Assembly: GCA_963781895.1 (NCBI GenBank)
Contig: CAWAIM010000002.1
Location: 6,426-70,425, forward strand
From: Roseiarcus sp963781895
Lineage (GTDB): Bacteria > Pseudomonadota > Alphaproteobacteria > Rhizobiales > Beijerinckiaceae
Direction of reading: 5' to 3'
Length of the DNA: 64,000 nt
In this document: in pieces, positions 62,221 through 64,000 of the stretch
How positions within the stretch are numbered: position 1 is the stretch's first letter
How the letters are laid out: every line of letters begins with the position of its first letter
Notes under the pieces: model-generated
Seen by the model: only the letters and a program-made list of their open reading frames with translations
The model's database searches: none
What the model was told of the DNA's origin: nothing
Program-made: the position numbers and the translations under genes

Positions 62221-62673
62221 TTAGATGGCGAAATCCCCAGCGGCCTTTTCGTCGTCGAGGACACGCGCCTGTTCGGCGGTCTCGCACATCTGTTCGACCG
62301 TGATCGAATTGAGATTGGCGAGAAAGGATTCACCCGCCTTGCGGACGGCTGGATCGATGACGCGCTCGAGCAGGGGCGAATTCGTGCCCAGGTCGTCCGG
62401 ATCGGCGGTGCTCAACGACATCGCTGTCCGCACGATTTCGCCGACGGTGATGCGCCGGCGCTCCCGCGCGAGTTCGTATCCGCCCCGCGGGCCGCGCACG
62501 CCTTTGAGAATCTTGGCGTGAACGAGCCCCTGGAGCAATGTCTCCAAGTGGCGCGGCGGCAATTTGTGACGCGCCGCCAGGGCCTTCGCCGCGACCGGCG
62601 AAGACCGAGAGTGCAACGCGACATCGACAACGGCGGCGATGGCGAGGACGCTCCGTCGCGACAATAGGTTCAT
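62221..62673 (-). CDS. Rrf2-family transcriptional regulator
   Basis: 150 residues. Winged helix: LPPRHLETLLQGLVHAKILK and GVRGPRGGYELARERRRITV. It has a single cysteine (VEQMCET), not the three that hold the cluster in IscR, so it is not an Fe-S sensor of that type. Rrf2 proteins next to cysK (CymR-like) control sulfur metabolism, which is likely here. ATG overlaps the dut stop (ATGA). Confidence 0.9.
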   Translation of the reverse strand: MNLLSRRSVLAIAAVVDVALHSRSSPVAAKALAARHKLPPRHLETLLQGLVHAKILKGVRGPRGGYELARERRRITVGEIVRTAMSLSTADPDDLGTNSPLLERVIDPAVRKAGESFLANLNSITVEQMCETAEQARVLDDEKAAGDFAI

Positions 62674-63140
62674 TTCGTACCTCCCTCCGATGAGCGCCCC
62701 GTGGAACCGAATCCATTTGAGCCTCGGACGCTCGAAGTGAGCCGCTCGCTCGCAATGAGAGCGACGCGTTCCACAGATGAAACAACGAGTTGAGCTATCC
62801 GCGCGCCTCGTCGTACCGCAAAAGGCTTTTCCCCCAAATTGATGAGGACGACGCCGATCTCTCCGCGATAATCGGCGTCGATGGTCCCCGGACTATTGAG
62901 GACAGTCACTCCAGTATCCAACGCCAGCCCCGATCGGGGCCGAATCTGTGCTTCAAAACCCTTCGGCAATTCGAGCGCCAACCCCGTCGGGATCAGCGCG
63001 CGCGCGCCAGGAGCCAGGATCACCTCTTCGTCAGCGGCCAATGCAGCCGGCAGGTCCATGCCTGCGGCATCTTCACTCTTATACGTCGGCAATTGCAAGC
63101 CCTCGGCATGTGGATATCTCCTAACGGAAATCGTGATCAT
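62670..63140 (-). CDS. dut: dUTP diphosphatase
   Basis: 156 residues with all five trimeric dUTPase motifs: AGMDLPA, PRSGLALD, GTIDADYRGEIGV, RIAQLVV and RGSNGFGSTG. It cleaves dUTP to dUMP and pyrophosphate, keeping uracil out of DNA. ATG 63140 overlaps the coaBC stop and its own stop overlaps rrf2. Confidence 0.96.
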   Translation of the reverse strand: MITISVRRYPHAEGLQLPTYKSEDAAGMDLPAALAADEEVILAPGARALIPTGLALELPKGFEAQIRPRSGLALDTGVTVLNSPGTIDADYRGEIGVVLINLGEKPFAVRRGARIAQLVVSSVERVALIASERLTSSVRGSNGFGSTGRSSEGGTK

Positions 63141-64000
63141 TGGCGCTTCGACAGTTCGAGAACGAGGCGCTCGACAATTCGGTCCGCAACCCCGGCCTTG
63201 CTCATCGCCGGCCAGGACTCCGCGCCGTTCGCATCGATGATCTGGACCTGAATTCGTGTCCCCGCCAAATGTGGTCGTGCCTTCGGCGACGCAGTTGGCG
63301 ACGATCAGATCGCAACCTTTGCCGCCCAACTTGGCTTTGGCGTTCGCCGCCACGTTCTCCGTCTCGGCGGCGAAGCCGATCACGACCGATGGCCGCAATT
63401 TGGTTCTTTTGGAGATTTCCGCGAGGATGTCGGGGTTTTCGACCAGGCGCAGCGTCGGCGACCCTCGGCCGCCCTTCTTGATCTTGTGGGTCGCGACCGT
63501 TTCGACGCGCCAGTCCGCGACCGCCGCCGCGGCGATGAAGGCGTCGGCTGGCAGGGCGGCCTCGACCGCTTCGCGCATTTCCCTGGCGGAACCGACATGA
63601 ACGACTACGGCGCCGTGGGGATCGGGCAGCCCAACAGGGCCGGCCACCAGCGTCACCCTTGCGCCGGCGCTAACGGCCGATTGCGCGATGGCGTGGCCTT
63701 GCCGCCCGGAGGAACGGTTGCCGAGAAACCGCACGGGGTCGATCGGCTCGTAGGTGGGGCCGACGTCACGATCACGTGCCGTCCTGCCAGGGTCCGAGGC
63801 CGCCGCCGTGGGTATCCTCGAGTGACGTTCCGGCCGCCAGCGCCTGTTCGATCGCCGCGACGATCTCCGGCGGCTCGGTCATGCGGCCCGGCCCGAATTC
63901 GCCGCAGGCCATCGGCCCGGATTCGGGGCCGACGATGAGGACGCCGTCGGCTTTGAGGCGATCGACATTGCGCTGAGTCGCGGGGTGCAGCCACATTCTG
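63137..64000 (-). CDS. coaBC: Bifunctional phosphopantothenoylcysteine decarboxylase/synthetase CoaBC, partial and frameshifted
   Basis: CoaC decarboxylase C-terminal part (HPATQRNVDRLKADG, IVGPESGPMACGEFGPGRM) and CoaB synthetase (RHVIVTS, RFLGNRSSGRQGHAIAQSA, AAVADWR, KIKK). The 5' end is outside the window. The reading switches frame near 63785, 63760 and 63258. The true C-terminus reads IIDANGAESWPAMSKAGVAD and RIVERLVLELSKRQ, ending at 63137-63139. It makes 4'-phosphopantetheine for CoA. Three indels in 860 bases suggest poor sequence quality here. Confidence 0.88.

Overview
The window is GC-rich DNA from an alphaproteobacterium of the Hyphomicrobiales (Rhizobiales). The evidence is gene content and local order: the CtrA-pathway proteins RcdA (DUF1465) and SciP (DUF1153), DUF1192, DUF1499 and DUF2007 proteins, the 41-residue cysteine-free bL36, a Yej-type ABC transporter, and the pair of TrmN-like methyltransferase and polyprenyl diphosphate synthase. 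A lanthanide-type PQQ alcohol dehydrogenase cluster (xoxF-xoxG-xoxJ) points to a methylotroph or methylotroph relative, for example in the Beijerinckiaceae/Methylocystaceae area. I cannot fix the genus. No tRNA, rRNA or CRISPR locus is visible.

Layout. 0-6 kb holds a 1-Cys peroxiredoxin, an OsmC protein, an arsenic operon (arsR, VOC protein, arsC, arsH; no efflux pump in view), an acetamidase and an SDR enzyme. 6-14 kb holds a lytic transglycosylase, a PEP-CTERM phosphoesterase, DUF1036 plus pyruvate kinase, an orphan HlyC-type acyltransferase with a small partner, a hydrolase, a TPR protein and rpmJ. 14-24 kb holds a thioesterase, an MBL hydrolase, DUF1499, a pilus-type domain protein, edd, a Sel1 protein with thiE, rcdA, DUF1192, mnmA and sciP. 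24-29.6 kb holds an SDR, a cyclase-TPR protein, a PanB-like protein, a sirtuin and tdh. 29.6-31.5 kb is an accessory insertion between tdh and kbl. 31.5-44 kb holds kbl, a methyltransferase, DUF2007, a polyprenyl synthase, alr and the yejABEF-deoB-HIT operon. 44-50 kb holds an oligopeptide-binding protein, an IS481 remnant and xoxFGJ. 50-57 kb holds xerC, mutT, argJ, a parvulin, and rpsM-rpsK-rpoA-rplQ. 57-64 kb holds a NlpC/P60-like protein, an IS66 element, DUF3297, a DsbA-like protein and the coaBC-dut-rrf2-cysK operon.

How genes work together. Kbl and Tdh together convert threonine to glycine and acetyl-CoA. The Yej transporter imports peptides and is co-transcribed with phosphopentomutase. 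XoxF oxidises alcohol in the periplasm and should pass electrons to the XoxG cytochrome. RcdA and SciP both act on CtrA, the cell-cycle master regulator.

Two points stand out. First, a dispersed repeat family (31.05 kb, 59.35 kb and a degenerate relative at 44.06 kb) carries TTGG words at exact 10-base intervals, headed by inverted CCAA words. I recognise no described element of this form. Second, at least a dozen otherwise good genes carry single-base frameshifts. This looks like uncorrected assembly error rather than mass pseudogenisation, so broken genes here should be treated cautiously.
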